Positions 22,291 through 29,180 of a DNA stretch of 33,078 nucleotides are shown here, piece after piece. The position numbers and the translations under genes were made by a program. Location: contig CAYLNK010000033.1 in the NCBI GenBank assembly GCA_964384675.1, forward strand, positions 1 through 33,078, written 5' to 3'. The notes beneath the pieces are model-generated. The model had not been told where the DNA came from and did not search any database. It saw only the letters and a program-made list of their open reading frames with translations. The stretch's first letter is position 1. Every line of letters begins with the position of its first letter. Source of the stretch: CAYLNK01 sp964384675. Its GTDB lineage: Bacteria > Acidobacteriota > Thermoanaerobaculia > UBA5066.

Positions 22291-22712
22291 TCCTGATCGA
22301 CGCCAATCTCCTTCTCCACGCCCACCACACCCGCTCTCCCCTTCGACCCAGCCCGTAAGTGGGCGAGGGGGGGCGCTTTCTGGACCAGGTCTCGTCCGCT
22401 TCGCTTGGGCGACCCTCTGGGCCTTTCTCCGGATCTCCACGAACCCTGAGGCTTCGAACGTCCCCTCTCGACCCGGGAGGCCTCGGCTGCAGTGAGCGCG
22501 TGGCTGGAGAGGCCGAACGCGGGGATCGCCGAACCGGGTGAACGACACTGGGAGATCCTCGCCGCCCTGATCAAGGATGGTCAGGCGACGGGCCGCTCGT
22601 CATGGACGCGGCGCTCGCGGCTCTGGCGATCGAGAACGGCGCAACACTCCAGACCACCGATCGCGACTTCCACCCCTTCCCGGGGCTCGACTTCGTGAAC
22701 CCGCTCGTCTGA
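22287..22712 (+). pseudogene. vapC (PIN-domain RNase toxin) pseudogene with four frameshifts
   Basis: Pieces of one PIN-domain protein follow each other in three frames. MILIDANLLLHAH from ATG 22287; PFDPARKW from about 22339 (one base gained in a C run at 22338-22341); LSGPGLVRFAWATLWAFLRI from about 22376 (one base gained in a G run at 22367-22373); ERPLSTREASAAVSAWLERP from about 22456 (one base lost near 22453); and PLVMDAALAALAIENGATLQ to the stop at 22710-22712 (one base lost near 22592). The four indels cancel, so the last frame equals the first. Joined, the pieces give about 141 residues, normal for VapC, with the acidic PIN residues still visible (IDAN, VMDAALA, TTDRDF). The first frame ends at 22356, after about 23 codons. 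Confidence 0.85.
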
Positions 22713-22850
22713 GCGGTCACGGCTTCGCCGAAGCGTCCTCCCGATCGCGCGGCCGGTCGAGCACGTCACGTAGCGCCGCTCGCGCGACTCCCCTCACCCG
22801 GATCTGACCCCGATTGCGGCTCTCGACCGTTTCGCGACTCGGACACGCTT

Positions 22851-22875
22851 CGGCGCGATGCCGCCGCAGGGGTAG
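22851..22875 (+). repeat. Direct repeat, copy 2 (remnant of a SnoaL-like gene 3' end)
   Basis: Twenty-four of 25 bases match 21946-21970, again ending in TAG in the same relative frame (GAMPPQG). Weak similarity extends about 18 bp further upstream. It looks like the tail of a duplicated, otherwise deleted paralogue. Confidence 0.75.
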
Positions 22876-22884
22876 CCCTCCGCC

Positions 22885-23241
22885 TCAGCGCGGGACGATC
22901 CCGATCGCCCGACCGGTGCCGCACGCCACACGGAGCCGCTCGCCCTCGCCAACACCGTAGCTCCCGGGCGGCACCTCGTAGTCGCCGACGAGCTCGCCCC
23001 GCACGGGCGCCGAGCGGACGAGGCGCAGGTGGGTTCCGTTTCGTGGATCGACGAGAGGGTTCCGGCACGCCTCGGGGGCCCCCGACGTCGGCGGCGTCCC
23101 CCCGACCTCGAAACGGGCCGGTACATCGGAGGCGGCACGAGGCACGACCGAGGTGTCCGGACGCTGTCTTCCGACCGAGCAGGCGCCGCCGAGTAGCAGG
23201 CAAGACACGACGAGTATCAGGGTGCGCCGGGCGCTCGACAT
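22885..23241 (-). CDS. Small predicted lipoprotein, function unknown
   Basis: A 118-residue protein. A signal peptide (MSSARRTLILVVSCLLLGGAC) ends at Cys21, a probable lipid-attachment site, although -3 is Gly. The mature part is Pro/Gly/Arg-rich with two Cys (EACRNP and RVACGTG) that might form a disulphide; VGDYEVPPGSYGVGEGERLRV looks like a small beta domain. I recognise no family. ATG 23241 is chosen because TATCGT stands 7 nt upstream and because the signal peptide starts there. It should be an envelope protein. Confidence 0.75.
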   Translation of the reverse strand: MSSARRTLILVVSCLLLGGACSVGRQRPDTSVVPRAASDVPARFEVGGTPPTSGAPEACRNPLVDPRNGTHLRLVRSAPVRGELVGDYEVPPGSYGVGEGERLRVACGTGRAIGIVPR

Positions 23242-23248
23242 GAGACCG

Positions 23249-23254
23249 ACGATA
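23249..23254 (-). promoter_or_regulatory. -10-like element for the small lipoprotein
   Basis: TATCGT on the minus strand, then CGGTCTC (7 nt), then ATG 23241; no Shine-Dalgarno sequence. Confidence 0.5.
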
Positions 23255-23418
23255 CCCACCCGCCGAGCGCCCGCCAGGGGCCGCAGGAGACCCCGGCGAT
23301 CCTCAGAATAGAGAATAGAGACGCGACCCCTCGTGTTCCGTGCTAACACATCACCTATTTGGCGATCCCCGAGGAATGACCGGACGCATGTCATGAGGGG
23401 CATCACGTAGACCCGTCA

Positions 23419-23449
23419 AGAACGAAAAGGGCGGCCCGAAGGCCGCCCT
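23419..23449 (-). terminator. Rho-independent terminator of the dockerin/cohesin-like operon
   Basis: Nine-pair stem AGGGCGGCC / GGCCGCCCT with a UUCG tetraloop on the minus strand, followed by TTTCGTTCTT. It is located 24 bp past the cohesin-like gene. Confidence 0.88.
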
Positions 23450-23472
23450 CTTCCCCTTGAATGTGCTGTGTC

Positions 23473-24102
23473 TTACTCGGCGCTGAACTTGGTGAGGTGA
23501 ACCGGGGTAACGGTGCCGGAAGCGCTGACGGTCAGCCCACCGCCGGCGCAATTCGCGCCGACCACGCACTCGGTCTTCGTGCCGTCGTTGCTCTGCAGGG
23601 AGGTGTTCGCAGGGTTAGTGTCGATCGAGAGAGTAACGCCGGCCGGCGGGAAGTTGGCGGCGAAGTTGAGGGTAAGCGCGAGACACGGGGCGGAGGTCCC
23701 GAGAGGGAACACCGGCCCGGTCGCCTCGGTCAGCCAAGTCACCGTTGTGCGGACGAACCCGGTCCCCGAGCCCGGGAACACGGACTGACCCGTTGCATTG
23801 CTGCAGGGGTTGCCGGCCGTTGCCGCCGGAACGGTGATCGAGGCGGACGTCACGGCGTCCGTCGGCGTGTAGTTGATGCGGACGTTGACAGTCCGGATCT
23901 TCGAACCGGCCGCACTGTCCTCGTTCAGGAGCGTGCCAGCGTTGTCCGTGATCGAGATCGGGATCGTCACGGAGGCGGGGTTCGGGCCCAGCCCACCCGT
24001 CGACGCCGGGATCGAGATCACGTCTTGAGCGTTGGCGCTCCGACCGAAGGCCAGAACCGCCAACCCGACCATGGCCGCGAGCTTGAAGGAAGCCTTTTTC
24101 AT
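23473..24102 (-). CDS. Secreted single-domain cohesin-like protein
   Basis: A 209-residue protein with a signal peptide (MKKASFKLAAMVGLAVLAFGRSANA, cut before QDV). The mature part is one all-beta domain of cohesin size. Its pattern follows cohesins: an opening ISIPASTGGLGPNPASVTIPISITDN, then IRTVNVRINYTPTDAVTSASI (the 'xx-F-x-L-x-YDP' strand), a central WLTEATGPVFP, then CLALTLNFAANFPPAGVTLSID (the 'LATLTFKV' strand) and a closing GGGLTVSASGTVTP. Cohesins bind dockerins on enzymes. It carries no anchor, repeat or second domain, only a short tail ending in LTKFSAE. It is the second gene of an operon whose first gene ends in a dockerin. AAGGAG lies upstream of ATG 24102. Cohesin assignment is from pattern, not from a search. 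Confidence 0.62.
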   Translation of the reverse strand: MKKASFKLAAMVGLAVLAFGRSANAQDVISIPASTGGLGPNPASVTIPISITDNAGTLLNEDSAAGSKIRTVNVRINYTPTDAVTSASITVPAATAGNPCSNATGQSVFPGSGTGFVRTTVTWLTEATGPVFPLGTSAPCLALTLNFAANFPPAGVTLSIDTNPANTSLQSNDGTKTECVVGANCAGGGLTVSASGTVTPVHLTKFSAE

Positions 24103-24132
24103 ATTCTCAAAATCTCCTTAGTCTCTTTGGAC

Positions 24133-24168
24133 GTTGCCGGCGGCGGGCGCTGACCCGCCGTCGGCAAC
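24133..24168. other. Intercistronic hairpin between the dockerin and cohesin-like genes
   Basis: Fifteen-pair stem (arms 24133-24147 and 24154-24168, one G-T pair) with loop CGCTGA, in the 85-bp spacer. There is no U tract on the minus strand, so it is more likely an mRNA-stabilising or attenuating structure than a full terminator. Confidence 0.7.
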
Positions 24169-24187
24169 TGATCCTGTTAGCTCGATG

Positions 24188-27100
24188 CTACGGCCCGGGG
24201 TTCGGGACGACCGCGTTCAGGAACGCGTTGATGTAGGCCAGGTCGCCGCCGTCAACGAATCCGTTGCTGTTCGCGTCACCAGAGCAGACGGCCGGGAGCG
24301 CGAGCACGCCATTGAGGTTCGCGTTGATGGCCGCGAGATCACCGCCATCGAGGAAGCCACCATTGTTGCCGTCGCCGCGGACCACGTACGTCCAGTTCGA
24401 CGTCCACGTGGCGGAGGCGGGGCCGGGGTTCGTCACGACGATCGGGCCCGAGACGGCCGGACCGGCCGGGATGTACTGGCCAGCGGTGACCTGGATACCG
24501 GTCGGCGTGTCGACGATGCTCGTGACCGGGACGCCCGCGAGCGTGACGGAGACGAACGCGTCGAAGTCGGTGCCGGTGATGTTGACGACGCGGCCGCCGC
24601 TCATGTTGCCGCAGAGGACGTCGACCGCCGTGATGACCGGCGTCACGATCGGCTGCGTCACCGTGATGACCTTGGTGCAGGTCGCGGTGCCGAGGCCGTC
24701 GTTGACGGTCAGCTTGGCGTTGTACGAGCCCGGGAACTGGTAGACGTGCGGGATGTTCGCGACGTTCACCGTGGGCGAGCCGTCCCCGAAGTCCCAGCTG
24801 TAGGAATAGGTCCCCGAACCGCCGATGGCGGAGCCCGTGAAGGCGACGTTCAGCGGCGCGGTGCCCGAGGTGGGCACGGCGTCACAGATCGCCTGGAGCG
24901 GGCAGAGGGCGTTCGCGGGTCCGGCGCACGGCGTGGTCGAGATCGAGAGCGACCAGCACTGGATGGCGCCGGTGTCGCCGGTGGCGGCGTCATTGACGCG
25001 GAGCTTCCAGGTGCCGTTCGCGACGGCGGCCGGGAGGTTGGCGTACACCGAGAGCGGGGTCTCGGGACGGTACGGGTTGGCGGCGACGAACGGAGCCGAG
25101 CCCGCGCCGATGGCGGTGGCGCCGGCGTCGTCGAACGTGGTGGGCGTGCCGCACGCCGTTCCGAAGTTGTTGGCGCTGCTGCCGCGGCGGTTGGCCAGCG
25201 CGACGGTGGTCCCGTTCGGCGCGATGAGCGAGATGGTGAGGTCGGAGTCCCAGGTGTGGGTGATGTAGATCGACGCCGTGACCTTCGCGACCGTGCCCAC
25301 GAGGCCCGCGACGATGTTGTTCGAGTCGATCGTGGCGTTGTCGTTGATGGTCTTCGGGATGTCGACCGAGGTGAACACGGTCGGCGCGCCGGGCGCGGCC
25401 GTGGAGACGACCGTGAGGGAGAACGGAATCGTGAAGAGGCCCTCGGCCGTGGTCACGATCAGGGTGAAGTCGATGACCGTCCCGCAGGCGATCGCGGGGC
25501 TGGTGGTGACGTAGAAGCCGGGGGCGTTGGTGGCGCCCGAGCCGCCGGCGGCGATGTTCGGCATCCCCTGCGGGATGCTCTGGATCGTCACGCCCGGCGT
25601 GCTCGTCGTCAGGACCGTGCTGATCGCCGTGGCGCTCGCGTTGCCGAGGTTCGAGAGCGTCACGCGGACCGTGTTGCACTCGCCGACGTTGACGTTCTGG
25701 TCGCCGTTGCCGGCGCCCAGGGCCGTCGAGGTGTAGACCAGGTTCGGACCGGGACCGGCCACCGGGATCCGGGCCTGACGGATGTCGGCCTGGCCGGACG
25801 GCTTGAGCACGGTGGCGATGCTGTTGTCGCCCCAGGTGTCGTAGATGTAGTCGTCGTCCATCCGGGCTTGGTCGTAGTCACCCATGTAGGTGGTGTTGAC
25901 GACCGGGTCCTGCCCGAAGTACGGCCGGAACTGCTTGGTCGTGACCAGGAAGTCGGCCGCCTGGAACGTCGCGACGCCGGCGCCGTCGATGGTGGCGATG
26001 CGGCCCCACCGGTCGATCAGGAAGTTCGCCGCGTCACGCCGCTGGTCGTACCAGCCGACGTACAGGTAGTTCCCGGCGGGCGAGACCGCGATGGTCGGGA
26101 AGTACTGGTACCGGTTGGTGACGGTGTTGATGGTGGTCTTGGCGGACCAGGTCGAGCCGCCGTCCGTCGAGGTGACGAAGTAGCAGTTCGAGTCGGCGCC
26201 GGCCGCGGTGCTGACCACGTCGTTGAAGACGAGGTAGAGCACGTTGGCGAGCGTCGGGTGGTTCACGACCTGCGGGAAGGAGTTCGAGCGGAAGCCCGTC
26301 GTGATCCCGAGGTTGCCGTTCACGCCACGGCCGATCAGGGACGCCGCCGTGACGACCGGGCCCCAGCTGAGGCCCTGGTCGGTCGACTTGCGCATCCTGA
26401 TCTCCGGGCTGTTGCCGGCGGCCGAGTCGTAGCTCTGGTGCCAGAAGGCGTAGACCGCGTGGTCGGCGCCGACGGTGACCCAGGCTCCCTGCTCGGAGTT
26501 GATGATCTGGACACCCGGGCTGGGGCCCCAGGTCAGACCGTCATCGGTGGAGCGGGTGAAGTAGATGCCGCCCTCACCCGTGCCGGAGAAGAGGCGGTAG
26601 ACGCAGTAGAAGTTGCCGAAGCCCGAGCCGGTCGCGCCCGGGGTGTTGTCGGCCGTGAGCCAGGTCTTGTCGAGGAAGTCGGAGACCTGGTTGAAGCCGG
26701 GGCCGGCGTTGACGGCCGGGTCGAAGTTCCCGCCGGTGAAGATGGCCGGGTTGGGGCCGGCGGAGCGGAAGAAGTTGACGCCCGCGCCGTAGAACTGGAG
26801 CGTCGTGAAACCGATGGTGCCGGTCTTCGCGCTACGGGCCAGGGTGGGGTCGCCGGCGTCGCCGACGCTCGGGTCGTACGGAAGCGTCCCCTTGTCGGTC
26901 CAGTTCACGCCGTTGTTGGTGGAAACCGAGAAGCCGGTGAACTGGTCGTTGACGACGTACGAGCCCGAGTCGTTGTACGCCACGATGACGTTCGAGCCCT
27001 CGCCGAGCGCCGCGGAGGTCTCGCTCTGGGTATCGAGCGGGAAGACGTCCAGCGTGGGGTCGTTCACCAGGAAGTTCGGAGGCGCGAGGTTAGGAGCGAC

Positions 27101-27382
27101 GCCCGTGTGCGGCTTGGCCTGGGGGCCCTTGCCACCCGGAACGCCGTACTTGGCGACGATTCGCGCCTGACCGCCCGAGGAGAGCTTTTCGAAGGCCGCC
27201 GGATTCGACCACAGGGCGTAGTCGGCGGACGTGTCGGCGAGCGGCGCCTTTACCGCTGCGGTCGACTTGGCCCCTGCCTTGGAGGATCCGCTGGCACCAG
27301 CGGCTCCCTTCTCGGCGTGGAGCGAGAACGTGGCACCCAGCGCCACGATCCCGAGAACCATGAGTTTTGAGAAGCGCCTCAT
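24188..27382 (-). CDS. Large secreted BNR-propeller / P-domain / PKD / IPT protein with C-terminal dockerin
   Basis: A 1,064-residue protein. Signal peptide about 1-22. An extended linker leads to a sialidase-like propeller (about 75-535) with Asp-box motifs STNNGVNWT, STDDGLTWG, STDQGLSWG and STDGGSTWS. Then come a NEW3/CARDB-like beta domain (about 540-665), a proprotein-convertase-type P-domain (about 672-820; THTWDSDLTISLIAPNGT), a PKD domain (about 826-915; YSYSWDFGDGSPTVNV), an IPT/TIG domain (about 916-1001) and two dockerin type I-like EF-hand repeats (GDGNNGGFLDGGDLAAINAN and GDANSNGFVDGGDLAYINAF) with Asp/Asn at the calcium positions 1, 3, 5 and 12. Probably a calcium-dependent secreted binding protein; no catalytic triad is seen. 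ATG 27382 is preceded by AAAGGAGG. First gene of an operon with the cohesin-like gene. Confidence 0.82.
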   Translation of the reverse strand: MRRFSKLMVLGIVALGATFSLHAEKGAAGASGSSKAGAKSTAAVKAPLADTSADYALWSNPAAFEKLSSGGQARIVAKYGVPGGKGPQAKPHTGVAPNLAPPNFLVNDPTLDVFPLDTQSETSAALGEGSNVIVAYNDSGSYVVNDQFTGFSVSTNNGVNWTDKGTLPYDPSVGDAGDPTLARSAKTGTIGFTTLQFYGAGVNFFRSAGPNPAIFTGGNFDPAVNAGPGFNQVSDFLDKTWLTADNTPGATGSGFGNFYCVYRLFSGTGEGGIYFTRSTDDGLTWGPSPGVQIINSEQGAWVTVGADHAVYAFWHQSYDSAAGNSPEIRMRKSTDQGLSWGPVVTAASLIGRGVNGNLGITTGFRSNSFPQVVNHPTLANVLYLVFNDVVSTAAGADSNCYFVTSTDGGSTWSAKTTINTVTNRYQYFPTIAVSPAGNYLYVGWYDQRRDAANFLIDRWGRIATIDGAGVATFQAADFLVTTKQFRPYFGQDPVVNTTYMGDYDQARMDDDYIYDTWGDNSIATVLKPSGQADIRQARIPVAGPGPNLVYTSTALGAGNGDQNVNVGECNTVRVTLSNLGNASATAISTVLTTSTPGVTIQSIPQGMPNIAAGGSGATNAPGFYVTTSPAIACGTVIDFTLIVTTAEGLFTIPFSLTVVSTAAPGAPTVFTSVDIPKTINDNATIDSNNIVAGLVGTVAKVTASIYITHTWDSDLTISLIAPNGTTVALANRRGSSANNFGTACGTPTTFDDAGATAIGAGSAPFVAANPYRPETPLSVYANLPAAVANGTWKLRVNDAATGDTGAIQCWSLSISTTPCAGPANALCPLQAICDAVPTSGTAPLNVAFTGSAIGGSGTYSYSWDFGDGSPTVNVANIPHVYQFPGSYNAKLTVNDGLGTATCTKVITVTQPIVTPVITAVDVLCGNMSGGRVVNITGTDFDAFVSVTLAGVPVTSIVDTPTGIQVTAGQYIPAGPAVSGPIVVTNPGPASATWTSNWTYVVRGDGNNGGFLDGGDLAAINANLNGVLALPAVCSGDANSNGFVDGGDLAYINAFLNAVVPNPGP

Positions 27383-27459
27383 AACTATTCCCCTACCTCC
27401 TTTCGCCAAGAACCTGAAAGGTCTCTGCGAAGAAAAAGAATTCACGCATTTATGCTCCT

Positions 27460-27489
27460 ACGTTATGGATGACAGGCCGTATCTGTCAA
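27460..27489 (-). promoter_or_regulatory. Sigma-70-type promoter of the dockerin/cohesin-like operon
   Basis: On the minus strand a perfect -35 TTGACA (27489-27484), an 18-bp spacer and TAACGT (27465-27460). The leader would be about 70 nt, ending in an AAAGGAGG ribosome site. Confidence 0.6.
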
Positions 27490-27502
27490 GTGGTTTCCTG
27501 AA

Positions 27503-27516
27503 AGCGATTTATCGCT
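27503..27516. promoter_or_regulatory. Palindrome just upstream of the operon promoter (candidate operator)
   Basis: AGCGATTTATCGCT: perfect 6-bp arms separated by TT, centred about 20 bp upstream of the -35 hexamer. The position suits an activator or repressor site. The binding protein is unknown. Confidence 0.4.
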
Positions 27517-27794
27517 GCTTTCTTGCTCGCCCTCGCGGGCCGGAGATCGCGGTAAATGCTGAAACAGCATGAGGTTCCGGCTCGCGCCAGGCTCAGGGGC
27601 CTGGTTCGGGACGGTCCGGGAACCCGTCAAACGCGCCGACAAGGGCAGCGCCATCGGCGCCGCTAGGTCGCGCGAACGGGAGCCGGGCCGAACAGAGGGT
27701 GAGTGACCCTCTCGACTGGAGAAGAGCATCCGCTGCCCGGAGGCTATCTCGACCCGCCCGCCTTGCCAAGACGAAAAAGCGTGATTCACCCGCG
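27517..27794. other. Non-coding stretch with small hairpins, nothing recognised
   Basis: Together with the promoter region this makes a 412-bp gene-free interval (27383-27794). It holds a perfect small hairpin (arms ATGCTG / CAGCAT, about 27557-27571), which on the minus strand is followed by TTTA and could weakly terminate the coiled-coil gene. It also contains interleaved GGTTCC/GGAACC and CCAGGC/GCCTGG arms around 27573-27625. No tRNA, known riboswitch core or ORF with coding character is seen. Confidence 0.5.
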
Positions 27795-28727
27795 TCATGT
27801 CCCCACGTAGCGGAGCGCCCAAGGGAATTCCGCGACGAACTCCTGCTCGGCGTCCTTCAGAAGGGCGCGCTCCCAGGCCTCCGGCGCCAGCTCGGCGGCC
27901 GGGGACAGCGCCCGGATGCTGCGCCGGAGCGCGATCTCGAGGAGGAGCTGATCGGTGCGGGACAGGGGCTTCTGGAGCGCCTCCACCAGGGCGTGCATCG
28001 CGGAGGCGAGGCTGCGCTGACGGTCGGGGCTGCCGGGGAGGAGGAGGAGGACGTACGGGTACTTGAGGTCTTCGCTCTGCTCCAGGTGCGGCGCGTCCCG
28101 CATGAGCGCCTCGTCCAGCCGCTCCAGCTCGTCCCACTCGGCCTGCGCCGAAACGCGCTCGGCCGCCAGGGCCGCCCGCCGGCCTTCCAGCTCCTCGGAC
28201 TCGAGGGCGAGGAGCGGGATGAGCGACGAGCCGGCCTCCTCGGCAGCTGCCCGGCTCCGCTCCTCGGTGAGGAGCCGTTCGTCCAGGGCGAGATGCTCGT
28301 CCTGCACGCGGAGGCGCTTCATCCGCCGGGCCAGCTCGCTCCACCTCTCCTGGAGCGCGCGCTTCTCGCCCAGGTGGTGACGGTGCTTCCGCATCTGGAT
28401 CCGGAGCGCGGCGGTCGCCATCACGAGCTGCTCGAGCGTCAGGCTCCGGTAGAACTGCACCGCGGCGTGCTCGACGGCGTGATACGAGTTGTCGACCAGC
28501 TCGTTGCCGACCTCGCGGATGCGCGGCGCGAGCTCGATGCGGGCGCTGGGCAGGCCGAGGCCGTCCACCACGATCGGGCGCGAGACGAGCCGCGAGCCCG
28601 AGTCCGAGACTTCCCAGTAGCTCTCGTAGCGGGGCTCGTCCGCCCGGGAGGGCTCGGCACGCGCGAACTCCGGCGCGGCCGACGCCGCGTCCTCACCGGC
28701 ACCGTCTGGCGGCGATCCCGAAGGCAC
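27795..28727 (-). CDS. Coiled-coil hypothetical protein
   Basis: A 310-residue soluble protein of unknown function. After a Pro/Ser/Glu-rich N-terminus (1-35) comes a short globular part (YWEVSDSGSRLVSRPIVVDGLGLP, RIREVGNELVDNSYHAVEHAAVQFYRSL). A long charged helical region (about 105-225) is rich in Glu/Arg/Leu heptads and probably forms a coiled coil. A compact helical C-terminus follows (YPYVLLLLPGSPDRQRSLASAMHALVEAL). No enzymatic motif is seen. GTG 28727 is chosen because it is the first start and follows TTTACA-N18-CAACAT by 7 nt. It is divergent from the zinc-ribbon gene, 80 bp apart. Confidence 0.8.
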   Translation of the reverse strand: MPSGSPPDGAGEDAASAAPEFARAEPSRADEPRYESYWEVSDSGSRLVSRPIVVDGLGLPSARIELAPRIREVGNELVDNSYHAVEHAAVQFYRSLTLEQLVMATAALRIQMRKHRHHLGEKRALQERWSELARRMKRLRVQDEHLALDERLLTEERSRAAAEEAGSSLIPLLALESEELEGRRAALAAERVSAQAEWDELERLDEALMRDAPHLEQSEDLKYPYVLLLLPGSPDRQRSLASAMHALVEALQKPLSRTDQLLLEIALRRSIRALSPAAELAPEAWERALLKDAEQEFVAEFPWALRYVGT

Positions 28728-28734
28728 TCCGCCT

Positions 28735-28764
28735 ATGTTGCGGTTCGCCGGCTGCGCTTGTAAA
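28735..28764 (-). promoter_or_regulatory. Promoter of the coiled-coil gene
   Basis: On the minus strand TTTACA (28764-28759), an 18-bp spacer, CAACAT (28740-28735), then 7 nt to GTG 28727. The best -35/-10 pair among the leaderless candidates. Confidence 0.5.
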
Positions 28765-28795
28765 GCGAGACCGCCCGTTTCCCGCGGGCTCGATC

Positions 28796-28801
28796 TAGAC
28801 T
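28796..28801 (+). promoter_or_regulatory. -10-like element for the zinc-ribbon gene
   Basis: TAGACT, then CCCGGC (6 nt), then GTG 28808; no Shine-Dalgarno sequence. Confidence 0.6.
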
Positions 28802-28807
28802 CCCGGC

Positions 28808-29173
28808 GTGAGCCGAGAGTTCGACCAGGGGCGCGGTGCCCACTTCCCGATCCAGACCGACGTCGCCGAGGCGTGCCCGAAGTGCCCCGGCGGGCACCTG
28901 ATCCGTTCGCGCACCCGCGGTCTGGAGCGGACCGTCCGCCATCTCTTTCCGGTGATGCTCTACCGCTGCGACTTCTGCGGATGGCGCGGGTTCGCGGTGT
29001 CGGGCGAGGCGTGGTTCGACTGGAGCCTGAAGTTCCGGCGCGCCTTCGGACCGGTCGTGGTGCTGACGATCCTGCTGTCCGGGCTCGCGCTCTTCCTGTC
29101 GGAGCAGGGGATGCTCGGACCGGGATCGGGATCCTCGTCCGGCGCTCCCAAGCGGCAGGGGCCGCGCCGCTGA
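28808..29173 (+). CDS. Zinc-ribbon protein with one transmembrane helix
   Basis: A 121-residue protein. Four Cys in two pairs, CPKC (23-26) and CDFC (54-57), form a probable zinc ribbon, followed by one transmembrane helix (about 81-100; FGPVVVLTILLSGLALFLSE) and a basic, Ser/Gly-rich tail. No signal peptide, so the zinc ribbon should face the cytoplasm. I know no function for this type. It ends 7 bp from the convergent kinase gene. Start GTG 28808 is 6 nt after TAGACT. Confidence 0.83.
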   Translation: MSREFDQGRGAHFPIQTDVAEACPKCPGGHLIRSRTRGLERTVRHLFPVMLYRCDFCGWRGFAVSGEAWFDWSLKFRRAFGPVVVLTILLSGLALFLSEQGMLGPGSGSSSGAPKRQGPRR

Positions 29174-29180
29174 AGTTCCG

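Noticed and set aside
22287..22712. Reading the vapC fragments as several small real genes
   Set aside because: The fragments join end to end into a single PIN protein in three frames, with no start signals of their own.
23473..23510. The tail LTKFSAE of the cohesin-like protein as a type IX secretion signal
   Set aside because: It resembles the PVxLxxFSA linker that precedes T9SS sorting domains in Bacteroidota, but the protein ends there and no sorting domain follows. No T9SS gene is in the window.
24134..27370. A 1,078-codon open frame on the plus strand opposite the dockerin protein
   Set aside because: Its product is Arg/Val/Gly/Asp-rich low-complexity sequence without domains, as expected for the antisense frame of a GC-rich gene. 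The minus-strand frame has a signal peptide, recognisable domains and a ribosome site.
27540..27720. A riboswitch or structured ncRNA upstream of the dockerin operon
   Set aside because: Several short complementary arms exist, but they lie upstream of the predicted promoter and match no riboswitch, 6S, SRP or RNase P core that I can recognise. Recorded only as a non-coding stretch.
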